This document shows, one piece after another, positions 24,539 through 36,142 of a stretch of DNA of 46,060 nt. This stretch comes from Actinomycetota bacterium (lineage in GTDB: Bacteria > Actinomycetota > Coriobacteriia > Anaerosomatales > UBA912): positions 1-46,060 of the forward strand of contig JAMDCK010000051.1 of assembly GCA_023488435.1 (NCBI GenBank). Direction: 5' to 3'. Every line of letters begins with the position of its first letter. The first letter of the stretch is position 1. A program made the position numbers and the translations under genes. The notes under the pieces were generated by a model. The model saw nothing but the letters and a program-made list of their open reading frames with translations. It was not told the DNA's origin and did no database searches.

Positions 24539-26905
24539 TCACTGCCTGCTTCTGGTCCAGGCGACGACCGCCTGGCCGAACGACACAGCGCCATCATTGG
24601 TGGGCAGCCGCTTGTGGGTGAGCGCCGAGAATCCAGCTTCGCCCAGGTCTCGCAACGCCCCCTCCAGCACTATGCGGTTCATGAACACTCCGCCGGACAA
24701 AGCGACGTCTCGTACGCCGGTGAGATCTGCCGCCCGTCTGGCAAGGTCGACTATAACGCAAACCACAGCAGCGTGGAAGCGCGCCGAGATGACCGCAGCT
24801 GACACGCCGCGAGCTACGTCATCGAGCACTGCCCGCAGCACGGGCTCGGGATCGACCACGGTGGCTTCCCCATCGCCGAGAAACCCGAATGCGTAAGCAC
24901 CAGCCTCTGAGCGGTCGGCGCAAGCTTCGAGCTCGATGGCGGCCTCGCCCTCGTATGCGGCGTCGTCACGCACGCCTGCGATGGCGGCGACGGTGTCGAA
25001 CAGCCGACCCATACTCGATGTGAGCGGAGAGTTGATGCCCTGGTCGACCATCTTGAGCAGCAACTCCTCTTCGCCTTCGCGCAGGCGCTGCCGCAAGGGG
25101 CCGGCTCCCGGGTGATCCAGTAGTCCGGTCGCGTGCAGGGTCCCGATCGCCATACGCGCCGGCCTGCGGATTGCAGCCGCGCCTCCGGGCATGGGCACAT
25201 ACGCCAGGTGCGCGAACCGCTCGAACTCGCTCCAGTCGGCCAGCAGAACCTCCCCGCCCCAGATCCGTCCGTCGCTTCCGAAGCCGGTGCCGTCGAATGC
25301 GATTCCGGTGACCCGGCTAGAGAGCGCGTGCTCCGCGGTGACTGAGACCACGTGGGCGTGATGGTGTTGGACCCCGACCTTCGGCAGATCGAGCTGCGTT
25401 GCGTACTTGGTCGAGAGGTACTCGGGGTGCAGGTCGTGGGAGACAAGCTGCGGCTTCACCCGGAAGAGTTTGCTGTAGAGATCGATCGTCTGCTCGAAGT
25501 GCTCAAGGGTCTGGCGGTTCTCCATATCGCCGATGTGCTGCGATACGAAGGCGTGCTCGGCCCTGACTAGCGTGAACGTGTTCTTCTGCTCGGGGCCTAC
25601 GGCGAGTATGTCGACCTGCGACCGCCCGGGCAACCGCAGGGGATAGGGAGCGTAGCCTCTCGCGCGGCGGACCGGCTCCACGACGTCTGCAACCACGCGG
25701 AACACGCTGTCGTCGTAGCGGGAGTGGATGTCGCGGTCGTGTAGCAGGAAGCCGTCGGCGATGCGCGCCAGGCGGCTGAGCGCCTCGGCGTTCCCGGTCG
25801 CTATCGGCTCCTCCGACAGGTTGCCCGAAGTCATCACGAGCGGCCTGCGCATTCGCGCCAGGAGCAGGTGATGCAGGGGAGTGTACGGCAGCATCACGCC
25901 GATCTCGGGCAGGTCGCCGCTTACCGACGGAGCGAGTCCGCCTTCGCCGTCGTGGCGCCGCATGAGGACGATGGGCCGCGTGGTGCCGGCGAGCAGGGCT
26001 TCCTCGGCATCGCTCACCACACACAGCCTACCCGCCGAGGAGAGATCAGGCACCATGACCGCAAGCGGCTTGCCCCAGCGGTGTTTGCGTTCTCGGAGTC
26101 GCTTGACCGCCGACTCGTTGCTTGCGTCGCACGCAAGGTGGAATCCGCCCAGCCCCTTGATTGCGATGATGGCGCCCTCTTCGAGCAGGGAGATCACCGC
26201 TGTCAGGATGTCGTTGCTGCGCTTTCGCTCGGAGCCGCCGTCACGATGAGGGCGCGGCACCGACTCGACATCCGGCGTCCACTCCCAGGAGCCCGCCTGA
26301 GATCGGTTGTCGCCGGCCTCGGGGTTCGTGACGTTGAGGTACAGACGCGGGCCGCAAACGAAGCAAGCGTCAGGCTGAGCGTGGAACCGACGGTCGGCCG
26401 GATCGGCGTACTCGGCCGAGCAATCCGGGCACATCCCGAAGACCTTCATGGTCGTCGAGGGACGATCGTACGGCACGTCGTCGATGATCGTGAAGCGAGG
26501 ACCGCAGTTGGTGCAGTTGATGAACGGGTAACCCGATCGCCTGTCCGCCGGGTCGAACAGCTCGCTCACACACATATCGCACGTCGCAATGTCGGGCGAC
26601 ACGAGCGTAATGGCGTCCGCCACGGCCTGTGACTCCCCGATCGTGAAGCCACCGAAATCCCCGGGTGGCGCATCTTCGGCAGTTATGTCCTCGATCACCG
26701 ACATCGGTGGAGCTTCTCGCCGAAGCGCTTCGAGGAAGTCTCGCAATGACTCGGGGCTACCTTGGATCAGGCAGTGGACTCCGTCGCTGGAGTTGATGAC
26801 CCAGCCCACGATCCCAAGTCGGACCGCCAGGTTGTACACGAACGGGCGGAATCCGACGCCTTGGACGATGCCGGTTATGTGGACCTTCAGGGCTTGGGTC
26901 TGCAT
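24539..26905 (-). CDS. hypF: Carbamoyltransferase HypF
   Basis: A 788-residue HypF, which makes the CN ligand precursor from carbamoyl phosphate and passes it to HypE. Domains in order: acylphosphatase (GIVQGVGFRPFVYN, 12-25); two zinc-finger motifs (CDMC...CTNC near 108-137; CPDC...CFVC near 158-184); YrdC-like (AIKGLGGFHLACDA onward); and Kae1/TobZ-like carbamoyltransferase with HHHAH near 519, AFDGTGFGSDGRIWGGEV and the C-terminal ALSGGVFMN. Between the second zinc finger and the YrdC domain there is an insert of some 35 residues rich in polar residues (NRSQAGSWEWTPD...), longer than I expect. hypC follows 50 bp downstream. Genes hypA and hypB are not nearby, nor are hydrogenase subunits. 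Confidence 0.97.
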   Translation of the reverse strand: MQTQALKVHITGIVQGVGFRPFVYNLAVRLGIVGWVINSSDGVHCLIQGSPESLRDFLEALRREAPPMSVIEDITAEDAPPGDFGGFTIGESQAVADAITLVSPDIATCDMCVSELFDPADRRSGYPFINCTNCGPRFTIIDDVPYDRPSTTMKVFGMCPDCSAEYADPADRRFHAQPDACFVCGPRLYLNVTNPEAGDNRSQAGSWEWTPDVESVPRPHRDGGSERKRSNDILTAVISLLEEGAIIAIKGLGGFHLACDASNESAVKRLRERKHRWGKPLAVMVPDLSSAGRLCVVSDAEEALLAGTTRPIVLMRRHDGEGGLAPSVSGDLPEIGVMLPYTPLHHLLLARMRRPLVMTSGNLSEEPIATGNAEALSRLARIADGFLLHDRDIHSRYDDSVFRVVADVVEPVRRARGYAPYPLRLPGRSQVDILAVGPEQKNTFTLVRAEHAFVSQHIGDMENRQTLEHFEQTIDLYSKLFRVKPQLVSHDLHPEYLSTKYATQLDLPKVGVQHHHAHVVSVTAEHALSSRVTGIAFDGTGFGSDGRIWGGEVLLADWSEFERFAHLAYVPMPGGAAAIRRPARMAIGTLHATGLLDHPGAGPLRQRLREGEEELLLKMVDQGINSPLTSSMGRLFDTVAAIAGVRDDAAYEGEAAIELEACADRSEAGAYAFGFLGDGEATVVDPEPVLRAVLDDVARGVSAAVISARFHAAVVCVIVDLARRAADLTGVRDVALSGGVFMNRIVLEGALRDLGEAGFSALTHKRLPTNDGAVSFGQAVVAWTRSRQ

Positions 26906-26921
26906 CGGCGGCGCCCTGTGA

Positions 26922-27575
26922 TCAGCCGTGCTTCTGTTGTGGGGTTTTGGGGAAGCTGCCCGCCACGAAGCGGTTGTTGATCAGGACGAACAGCGCGTAT
27001 GCCTGGTCGAGTAGCTCCATCGCCGTGTCGGAGTCCTTCGAAGTAAGTGCCTCCTGCGGACCTCGGAACGGCGAGTCGTGGATGAACGCGTTGCGAACGG
27101 CTCGAGTCGCCCGCCACCGCCGAGGAAAATCGCGGAACCCGAGCTCGGCGGCTACGTCTTCGAAGGACTCGCCCACCAAGCTCGGGAACAGACGTCCGAT
27201 CCGCGCGCCGATGGATCGCTGGCTGTCGAAAACCAACTCCCTGACGTTGAGGCTTGCCCCTTGGGCGGTCAGTATCCGGTCGATGATGTCCTCCAAGATC
27301 GACTCAAGGAAGGTCTCGGCCAAGATGACCACGATCTCGTGTTCGGATTCGCGATAGTATGCGCGGATCCGAGAATCAAGTCTCCTGAGGCGATCCGTGG
27401 GGAACGTCCTTCGGCTATCCCCGAACGCGGCACACACCGGGCAGGCGATCTCATGTGAGCCGAACTTGGGGTCGGCCGTGAGATAACCACACTCCGGGCA
27501 CTCGAAGTATGTGGGCGCAACATCGCTGACTCGCTTGTGCACGACGGCCTTTTTGGAGGCTTTCGCTTTCTTCAT
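26922..27575 (-). CDS. Zinc-ribbon protein with HEPN-like RNxxxH motif, function unknown
   Basis: A 217-residue cytoplasmic protein of unknown function. A basic N-terminus (MKKAKASKKAVVHKR) is followed by a zinc ribbon with Cys26-x2-Cys29 and Cys45-x2-Cys48. The rest is mostly helical and includes RNAFIHDSP, in which R161-N-x3-H166 matches the RNase-type HEPN signature (R, polar residue, three residues, H). HEPN domains with this motif are often metal-independent ribonucleases in toxin-antitoxin or abortive-infection systems, though DUF4145-like proteins with a zinc ribbon also exist. No nucleotidyltransferase antitoxin neighbour is present; the neighbours are a small ORF and hypF. The start ATG 27575 is taken because it begins the basic leader. 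The HEPN reading is a motif inference. Confidence 0.6.
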   Translation of the reverse strand: MKKAKASKKAVVHKRVSDVAPTYFECPECGYLTADPKFGSHEIACPVCAAFGDSRRTFPTDRLRRLDSRIRAYYRESEHEIVVILAETFLESILEDIIDRILTAQGASLNVRELVFDSQRSIGARIGRLFPSLVGESFEDVAAELGFRDFPRRWRATRAVRNAFIHDSPFRGPQEALTSKDSDTAMELLDQAYALFVLINNRFVAGSFPKTPQQKHG

Positions 27576-27606
27576 CGGTCCTGCCGGGTATCCGATGTGC
27601 GCATAC

Positions 27607-27855
27607 CTAGATCCGCTTCACGGTCACGGATGCGCTGGGAGCAACATCGAGCATGTCGACCGCATGCTCGAGTTTGGCTCGCGTCTCGCCGAGCAGCACC
27701 GTCGCTTGTGCGAGCGCCACGCTCGCATCACGCAAAGCGGCATGGTCCGCAAGGTGGTGGAGTTGCTCGAGCCACTGCTGCGACATCGCCAGTGAGTCAT
27801 CAGCCTGCTTGATCATGAACTGGAACTGCTCGGCGTTCAGCCCTTTCTCGCACAT
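27607..27855 (-). CDS. Small helical protein of unknown function
   Basis: An 82-residue protein that I do not recognise. Composition suggests two to three amphipathic helices: NAEQFQFMIKQADDSLAMSQ, then a Leu/His-rich stretch QWLEQLHHLADHAAL, then SVALAQATVLLGETRAKLEHAVDML. A short hydrophilic tail ends in TVKRI. There is one Cys (Cys2) and no signal peptide. An AGGCAAAGGGGC purine tract precedes the ATG. It lies 17 bp downstream of trxA and 31 bp upstream of the HEPN-like gene, so it is probably in the same transcript. It could be an adaptor or small regulator, but nothing shows this directly. Confidence 0.6.
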   Translation of the reverse strand: MCEKGLNAEQFQFMIKQADDSLAMSQQWLEQLHHLADHAALRDASVALAQATVLLGETRAKLEHAVDMLDVAPSASVTVKRI

Positions 27856-27872
27856 ATTCGCCCCTTTGCCTC

Positions 27873-28199
27873 CTAGCCCATCAAGGGCGTCAGTTCCTCT
27901 ACGAGTTTCTTCTTCGGCATCGCGCCAACGAGCTTCTTGACGACCTGTCCATCGACGAAGACGAGCAGGGTCGGGATCGAGAGGATCTCGAAGCGCGTTG
28001 CGATTCCAGGGTTCTCATCGACGTTCAGCTTCGCCACTCGCAGCTTATCGCCATACTCCGAGGCGACCTCTGCCAGTACAGGCTCCATCATCCGACACGG
28101 CCCGCACCATGGTGCCCAGAAATCGAGGACCACCGGCACGCTGCTGTTCGTCACATCTGCCTCGAAGCTGGCATCCGTGACCTTTACTAGCTCTCCCAT
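27873..28199 (-). CDS. trxA: Thioredoxin
   Basis: A 108-residue classical thioredoxin that reduces protein disulfides in the cytoplasm. The active site is WCGPC (31-35) in VLDFWAPWCGPCRMMEP. The downstream KLNVDENPGIATRFEI and cis-Pro IPTLLVF segments are canonical. ATG 28199 gives a normal N-terminus (MGELVKVTDASF); the frame extends in-frame to 28229, but that adds ten atypical residues. It lies 38 bp downstream of trxB, its electron donor, and the two are expected to be co-transcribed. Confidence 0.97.
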   Translation of the reverse strand: MGELVKVTDASFEADVTNSSVPVVLDFWAPWCGPCRMMEPVLAEVASEYGDKLRVAKLNVDENPGIATRFEILSIPTLLVFVDGQVVKKLVGAMPKKKLVEELTPLMG

Positions 28200-28956
28200 G
28201 TATTCCAGTCTCCTCTCGTTGTCATGCATCCGTCGATCTAGATAGCACAGACCTTCTCATCAATATACCTGACCGCTTCAAACGCCGAAGAAGCGCCTTT
28301 CGCGGCAGCGGTGATGACTTGCTTTAGCTCCGAATCGGTCACGTCACCTGCGGCAAATATGCCCGGCCACGAGGTGCGACCGTCATGGTCTATCTTGATA
28401 TACCCGGCATCGTCCAAGTCGAGCACGTCAATTGCCAATTCGTTGACCGGATCGATTCCAACGAATATGAACACCCCGTCCAAGGGGAGAACCACATCCG
28501 CTTCGCCCTTGGTAGACGCCAGAATCACCGATTGAACCTTGCTGTCGCTACCCTGGATCTCGCGGACCGCCCTGCTCCAGTGCACTTCGATCTTATCGTT
28601 GGCGAAGCACTTCTCCTGGATGCACTTGGTGGCGCGAAGTTCATCTCTGCGGTGGACCACGTGTACTCGGGCGGCGAATTTGGTCAGGAACAGGGCTTCC
28701 TCGATCGCAGCGTCACCGCCACCTACTACTGCGACGACCTTGTCTCTGAAGAGCGCTCCGTCGCACGTCGCACACCACGAGACCCCTCGGCCGGTGAATT
28801 CGGCTTCTCCAGGAATGTGGAGTTTCCTGGGCACTGCACCCGTCGCAACGATGACGGATTTCGCCAGGTACCGCTCATCCTCAGAGGTGGTTACCAGGAA
28901 GTCCTGGCCTTCGGATTCGATCTTGGTGACGGAGATGAAGGGCTTGATCTCGGCAC

Positions 28957-30970
<2,014 letters not shown>

Positions 30971-30986
30971 GTGCTCTTCCGCCGGT

Positions 30987-32975
30987 TCACTTCTGACTAC
31001 CTGAGATATTATCAGCACGCAGGGTCGGAAGTACTCTTTTTCGGACGAACAGCAGCAAGCCGAGCATCACGAGGATCACGCTGCCAACGATGACGAGCCT
31101 GTCGATGTAGGAGGCACGCACGGTCGTCTCGGCATGTGCGAGCCTGAGCTCGCCAGCCCAAATCTCGATGCCCAAGCGGCCCGAGATCGAGGATTCGAGG
31201 TCGACCGGGACCGTGATGAAGTTCTCCTGGGGTCGAATCTGTAGCGTCCTTGGCTCATCATTGGCGAGCAGGCCGTCGCCGATGGCCGTGATCCTGAGTT
31301 CGAGGTCGGCACCTGAGTCGTTGGTGATGGAAAGCGGGACTTCGCCTCGGCTCGAGGATAGCGTCAGATCAGCGGGAGCACTGATGGAGACCGCCTCAAA
31401 CACTGACTGTGAATCCCGCAGCGCCGAGTTTGCGAAGGCCAGCCCCCGATCCACCGCCGCCCATCGGCCATCCGGGCCGGCCCACATGCGCCCCTGCGCT
31501 AGCAGCGATGCAGCATCCGCCGAGTGGGCGATGGGGTTGTCAAGACCCGCGACCTCGACCAGGGCTGCCGCATGGATCCGCGCCTCGGTAACAGTCTCCC
31601 AGTAGTCCGCCTTCGCTTCGCTTGCAGGCAGGATCGTTTCGGCAAGCGTTACAGGCTGGGCATCCGGGTGCGCTGAAGCCTTTTCTGCCGATATGGACGC
31701 CATCCATCCTGGATCGAGGAGTGAGAGGATCGCATCCTGGATTTCCTCCGAGTCGGATTGCGGGCCAGAGCCCATCTCGATCACGGCAACGATGGGCATG
31801 GTCGCATCTTCCGATACCGCTCGATCGAAGATGGCATCGAGTGCCGAGTCGGCGTCCGCTGTGCTCAGAGCCTGCGAGATGTTCGAGTCGGAGAGCAGAA
31901 CTCCCATCGCTCCCGACCGGTAGGCTCCCGAGTGAGGAGTGGTCTCGTCGGAAGGCTGGAGTGTACCCACTCCCGAGATCATGAACTCGATCCCGGAGTC
32001 TGCCAGATACTGCGTTGCGGCACCGGGCAGACCTTCGGAGAAGAGGGCGCCGGCGGTCGGTGTAGTCTCGAGTACGGTGCGATACGCATCGGCACCTCGG
32101 CGAAGATGCCGACTCAGATCTCCGAGTCGCCCGGCCTCCTGAAGAACGCCGACATCAGGCAGGCCGTATGGCAGGTGCAGCAACTCGAGTCTTCCAGTAG
32201 CGACGGCGCGTCCGATGAGGTCAAGGGTGGATGCGTATGCTCGAGCCGTGGGATCCTCGGCTGGTACAGCGATGACGCGATCCTCGCGCAGAACTTCGTA
32301 TCCTTGCGCGATGGCGTGCCACTCTTCCAGCAGGAACGGGGGCACGGCCAGAGTCAGCCGGAGCCGCGGGTTGTCGATCACAAGCTGGGCTATCCGTTGC
32401 GCGTCCAGTCGTGCGCGTGATGTCAGGGCGGGATCGCGCACGAACCTGCCGTAAGAGTCGAAGGAGGGCATGCCGTTGATGTTGGCGACAAGAACCACCG
32501 GGGCCGACTCGCGCTCTGGATCCCACACCAGCAGCCGATCGGAGATGTTCCACTCACGGACCTCGGTCGAATCGGATCTGACTCGAAGTTCGATGGGGTA
32601 AGCCCCAGTGTCCATTCCTAGGTCGCTCAAAGCGCGGTCGAAGCGAATATCGATGGTTCCGGTGGTTAGGTTGCTGAAGACTTCGGTCTTCTGGTAGATC
32701 AGTCGCCCTGCCTGAGTGCGCATCTGGAGTCTGGCTTCGAGGTAGCTGGTCGGTCGATCGATCGTGACGGTCACCGTTGCTGCGAGGGATCCATCTTCGG
32801 TGGTGGATATGGCATCCTTCTCAAGCCTGACGAGCCCGTCTTGTGTGATTGAGACCGCTGGATTCGCCCATGCGGAAGCCGCCAGTGCGCCAGCCACCAG
32901 CACGCTTGCCGACAATATGCCGACCAAGAGCAGGTATCGGACTCTTGCCGGTCGAAAGACCGGAGGGTAGGTCAT
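30987..32975 (-). CDS. Secreted, membrane-anchored protein of unknown function
   Basis: A 662-residue protein exported and fixed to the membrane. A signal-anchor or cleavable signal lies at residues 13-37 ([20 protein letters not shown]), and a C-terminal TM helix ([18 protein letters not shown]) is followed by a short basic tail. Between them, residues 45-150 look like a beta-sandwich; the middle ([48 protein letters not shown]) has alternating strands and helices suggesting a barrel of the polysaccharide-deacetylase/glycoside-hydrolase type. A second beta-rich part lies before the anchor. Overall form recalls actinobacterial DUF6049-like envelope proteins, but that link is a guess. No catalytic motif is certain. 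It is divergent from lon and heads the minus-strand run. Confidence 0.6.
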   Translation of the reverse strand: MTYPPVFRPARVRYLLLVGILSASVLVAGALAASAWANPAVSITQDGLVRLEKDAISTTEDGSLAATVTVTIDRPTSYLEARLQMRTQAGRLIYQKTEVFSNLTTGTIDIRFDRALSDLGMDTGAYPIELRVRSDSTEVREWNISDRLLVWDPERESAPVVLVANINGMPSFDSYGRFVRDPALTSRARLDAQRIAQLVIDNPRLRLTLAVPPFLLEEWHAIAQGYEVLREDRVIAVPAEDPTARAYASTLDLIGRAVATGRLELLHLPYGLPDVGVLQEAGRLGDLSRHLRRGADAYRTVLETTPTAGALFSEGLPGAATQYLADSGIEFMISGVGTLQPSDETTPHSGAYRSGAMGVLLSDSNISQALSTADADSALDAIFDRAVSEDATMPIVAVIEMGSGPQSDSEEIQDAILSLLDPGWMASISAEKASAHPDAQPVTLAETILPASEAKADYWETVTEARIHAAALVEVAGLDNPIAHSADAASLLAQGRMWAGPDGRWAAVDRGLAFANSALRDSQSVFEAVSISAPADLTLSSSRGEVPLSITNDSGADLELRITAIGDGLLANDEPRTLQIRPQENFITVPVDLESSISGRLGIEIWAGELRLAHAETTVRASYIDRLVIVGSVILVMLGLLLFVRKRVLPTLRADNISGSQK

Positions 32976-33094
32976 CTCATATCTCCTGGAACAGTCATAG
33001 GGTTTCGAATTTTAGTGAACAGTGTCAGCGAGTGTCGTACCATAAGTGCATACAAGCTGATTATCGCATGATGTATCGAAAGGAGCTTGTTCGA

Positions 33095-35467
33095 TTGTCT
33101 GAAGAGAGCAGTTCGAATCAGATGTCCCAAATACTACCGCTGATCCCTCTGCGGGATCTGATACTCTTCCCGCACCTTGTGGTGCCGCTGTTTGTCGGCC
33201 GCGAGCGCTCGATCAAGGCGCTGGAAGAGGCGATGCGCAGCGACCATCAGGTTGCGCTCGTCACACAGCGAAACGCTGAGACAGTGGATCCAGGTGAGGC
33301 GGAGGTCTACTCTATCGGCTGTGTGGCCAACGTGATACAAGAACTCAAGCTGCCAGACGGAACCGCAAAAGCGCTGGTAGAAGGCGGAAAGCGCATCCGC
33401 ATCCTCGAGTGGATCACATCCGAGCCATTCATTCAGGTGCGTGTCGAGTACATCGACGAAGTCCCCGACACCGACGTCGAGACTGAGGCGCTCATGCGGG
33501 CGCTGATCAACGACTTCGAGAAGGCCGGGGGACTCGGCAAGCCGATACCTGCCGAGGTGCTGATGGCCGCCTCCGGTATCGCAGAGCCCGGGAGGCTAGC
33601 CGATTTCGTGGCTTTCCACCTGAACCTCAAGGTCGCCGAGAAGCAAAGCATCCTAGAGGCCATCGACCCCAACACGCGGCTGGAGACTGCAGCCCGCTAT
33701 CTGGGCAAGGAGCTCGAGATTCTAGAGCTCGGGAGTCGAATCCAGGACCGTGTCAAGGATCAGATGACCAAGACCCAGCGCGAGTACTTCTTGCGGGAGC
33801 AACTCAAGGCCATCCAGCAGGAACTCGGTCACTACGACGAGGTTCAGGCCGAGATGGATGACTATCGCACCAGGATCGCTGAAGCGGGCATGCCCGAGCC
33901 GGTCGAAGAGAAGGCGCTCAAGGAGCTATCCCGACTCGAGAAGATGCCTTCGGCGAGTGCAGAGACAGGCGTGATCCGCACCTACCTCGACTGGCTGATC
34001 GGCCTGCCTTGGAACACCGAGTCGGTCGAAGAACTCGATCTGATTGCGGCCCAAGAGATCCTCGACGAGGATCACTACGGTCTCGAGAAGGTCAAGGAGC
34101 GCGTCCTGGAGTACCTTGCGGTCCATAAGCTCACGGACCGGATGCGCGGCCCGATCCTGTGCTTCGTGGGACCCCCCGGAGTTGGGAAGACCTCGATCGG
34201 CAAGTCGATTGCCCGCTCACTCGGCCGCGAGTTCATCCGCATGTCGCTCGGAGGAGTTCGCGACGAGGCCGAGATTCGGGGGCATCGGCGGACGTATGTC
34301 GGAGCGCTACCCGGAAGGATCATCCAATCGATCAACCAGGCGGGAACCAAGAATCCGGTCTTCATGATGGACGAGATCGACAAGGTCGGCCTGGACTTCC
34401 GAGGCGACCCGACGAGCGCGCTGCTTGAAGTCCTCGACCCCGAGCAGAACTACGCATTCCAGGACCACTACTTGGAGGCGCCGTTCGACCTGTCCAACAC
34501 CATGTTCATCACGACCGCCAACCTGCTCGATCCAATCCCTTCGCCATTGCGCGATCGCATGGAGGTCATCCATTTCCCCGGATACACAGAGGACGAGAAG
34601 GCCCGGATCGCGCACGACTACCTGATACCCAAGCAACTCGCAGAGCACGGGCTGAGCAAGGGTAAGCTCGAATTGAGCGAGGACGCCGTGCGAGAGATCG
34701 TGCGCAGATACACTCGCGAAGCAGGCGTCCGTGGGATGGAACGCACTGTCGCCATGATCTGCCGACAGGTCGCCCGCCGAGTGGTCGAAGGCAAGAAGAC
34801 CAAGACGCGAGTGACAGCAAAGACCCTTCACAAGTACCTCGGTCCACCCAAGTTCACCTTCGGACTCGCCGAGGAGAAGGATCAGATCGGTGTAGCTACA
34901 GGACTCGTATGGACCGAGGTCGGTGGCGATGTCATCTTCATCGAGTCGACGAAGATGAAAGGCAAAGGCGGGCTCATCTTGACGGGTCAGCTTGGGGACG
35001 TGATGCGCGAATCGGCGCAAGCCGCGCTCTCTTACATCCGGACGCGAGCACCCGAGCTGGGCTTGGAGTCGGATTTCGCGGAAGAGTTCGACATGCACAT
35101 CCACGTGCCGGCCGCTGCTATCCCTAAAGACGGACCTTCGGCGGGTATAACGATGGCCACCTCGCTCGCATCATGCTTGATGGGATGTCCGGTGCGCCGC
35201 GATATCGCGATGACTGGCGAGATCACTTTGCGTGGACAGGTGTTGCCAGTGGGTGGGATCAAGGAGAAGCTTCTGGCCGCTCACAGGGCGGGAGTCAAAA
35301 CGGTGCTCATACCGCATGGCAGCGTTCGTGACCTAGACCTGTTGCCGGCTCCAATCAAAGAAGAGCTCGACATAATCGCGGTCAAGACGATGGACGAGGT
35401 TCTCGAGCGAGCGTTGGTCGCCGATTGCTCAGCCGGAATCAGCTCCAAAAAGCGCCGCAGTAGGTGA
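33095..35467 (+). CDS. lon: ATP-dependent protease Lon
   Basis: A 790-residue LonA protease that degrades misfolded and regulatory proteins in the cytoplasm. The N-terminal LON domain ([20 protein letters not shown]) is followed by the AAA+ domain with Walker [14 protein letters not shown] (near 358) and Walker [11 protein letters not shown], and the C-terminal serine protease with [13 protein letters not shown] (catalytic Ser near 679) and [14 protein letters not shown] (Lys). TTG 33095 is chosen because AAAGGAG at 33079-33085 lies 9 nt before it; ATG codons at 33068 and 33071 lie upstream of that site and have none of their own. In actinobacteria lon can belong to the HspR regulon, and hspR is in this window, but no HAIR-like site was found upstream. 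The tail is basic (SSKKRRSR). Confidence 0.95.
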   Translation: MSEESSSNQMSQILPLIPLRDLILFPHLVVPLFVGRERSIKALEEAMRSDHQVALVTQRNAETVDPGEAEVYSIGCVANVIQELKLPDGTAKALVEGGKRIRILEWITSEPFIQVRVEYIDEVPDTDVETEALMRALINDFEKAGGLGKPIPAEVLMAASGIAEPGRLADFVAFHLNLKVAEKQSILEAIDPNTRLETAARYLGKELEILELGSRIQDRVKDQMTKTQREYFLREQLKAIQQELGHYDEVQAEMDDYRTRIAEAGMPEPVEEKALKELSRLEKMPSASAETGVIRTYLDWLIGLPWNTESVEELDLIAAQEILDEDHYGLEKVKERVLEYLAVHKLTDRMRGPILCFVGPPGVGKTSIGKSIARSLGREFIRMSLGGVRDEAEIRGHRRTYVGALPGRIIQSINQAGTKNPVFMMDEIDKVGLDFRGDPTSALLEVLDPEQNYAFQDHYLEAPFDLSNTMFITTANLLDPIPSPLRDRMEVIHFPGYTEDEKARIAHDYLIPKQLAEHGLSKGKLELSEDAVREIVRRYTREAGVRGMERTVAMICRQVARRVVEGKKTKTRVTAKTLHKYLGPPKFTFGLAEEKDQIGVATGLVWTEVGGDVIFIESTKMKGKGGLILTGQLGDVMRESAQAALSYIRTRAPELGLESDFAEEFDMHIHVPAAAIPKDGPSAGITMATSLASCLMGCPVRRDIAMTGEITLRGQVLPVGGIKEKLLAAHRAGVKTVLIPHGSVRDLDLLPAPIKEELDIIAVKTMDEVLERALVADCSAGISSKKRRSR

Positions 35468-35473
35468 CAGCCG

Positions 35474-36001
35474 CTATCTGGCGAAGCTGCTGGCGTTGGC
35501 GGGCGGTACGTTCTCGCCCCAGTCGATGCGGTTGTTGTCACGCCAGTCGATGACATGCCAGACCTCGTGCTCGATGATCCTCTCAAGCGATGCAGTGTGC
35601 GTCCTGCTGATGACGATCCGCCCGCTCTGGAAATAGGCGATCGCCTGGAAGCCTCGCGCATTGCCATACTCGACGGTCACACCGCGAAGGATCGGGTAGC
35701 GAGCTTTGAACGAGGCCAGAATCGCCTGCGCTCGGTCATCTGAGGAGCCGATCGCGGCTGTCCCAGGAGCAGGAGCGCTCCTTCTTGCCGAGGCGACCGC
35801 TCCTGCCTGCGGTCGGTCGAGTTGGAGAGGCACCTTCTCAGCGGTTGCTGGTGGGTTGGTCTCGGTGAATCCTGCCGTAAGTCCGGCTGCGGCGGGGGCT
35901 GAGGACAGCGCTGCAACGGCGGATGCCGATCCAGCCAGCAACAGAACGGCAGCCATCACTGCGGCTACCTGCAGGATCGTTCTTTTCGAGTTCAGTCGCA
36001 C
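35474..36001 (-). CDS. Small secreted HExxH-motif protein
   Basis: A 175-residue protein with a Sec-type signal peptide (basic MRLNSKRT, hydrophobic core 9-24, ASA near 27). After an Ala/Pro-rich region of about 60 residues comes a compact domain: AILASFKARYPILRGV, then VEYGNARGFQAIAYFQSGRIVIS in two parts, then LERIIEHEVWHVIDWRDN. HEVWH (145-149) fits the HExxH zinc-peptidase signature, and the short length suggests a minimal gluzincin-like peptidase. Only the HExxH is seen; no clear third zinc ligand, although Glu163 downstream is a candidate. GTG 36001 has AAGGAG 7 nt upstream. It converges with lon, whose stop is 6 nt away, and is divergent from the sortase gene. Activity is unproven. Confidence 0.6.
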   Translation of the reverse strand: MRLNSKRTILQVAAVMAAVLLLAGSASAVAALSSAPAAAGLTAGFTETNPPATAEKVPLQLDRPQAGAVASARRSAPAPGTAAIGSSDDRAQAILASFKARYPILRGVTVEYGNARGFQAIAYFQSGRIVISRTHTASLERIIEHEVWHVIDWRDNNRIDWGENVPPANASSFAR

Positions 36002-36101
36002 TTCGACACTCCTTCTTCCCAGCCCAAAAGCTTTCGGTTTGCGGGCTGCTTGGGCCGGATGGCCTTCACTGCATATATCGGAATTTCGGCGCGCGACATT
36101 A

Positions 36102-36121
36102 GCCCGACCCCCCGAACGGGC
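36102..36121. other. Hairpin upstream of the sortase gene
   Basis: GCCCG-ACCCCCCGAA-CGGGC is a 5-bp inverted repeat, extendable with outer TAG/CTA across a bulge. It lies in the intergenic region between the divergent HExxH and sortase genes, 22 bp before the sortase ATG. Function unknown; it could be an operator or affect translation start. Confidence 0.3.
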
Positions 36122-36142
36122 CTAGGGTGTAAACTCAATGTC

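Noticed and set aside
32976-33094. HspR (HAIR) operator upstream of lon
   Set aside because: No CTTGAGT-N7-ACTCAAG or close variant was found between the divergent genes.
32849-33094. N-terminal extension of Lon
   Set aside because: The added residues have no Lon similarity, overlap the divergent gene, and the ribosome-binding site at 33079-33085 lies inside this extension.
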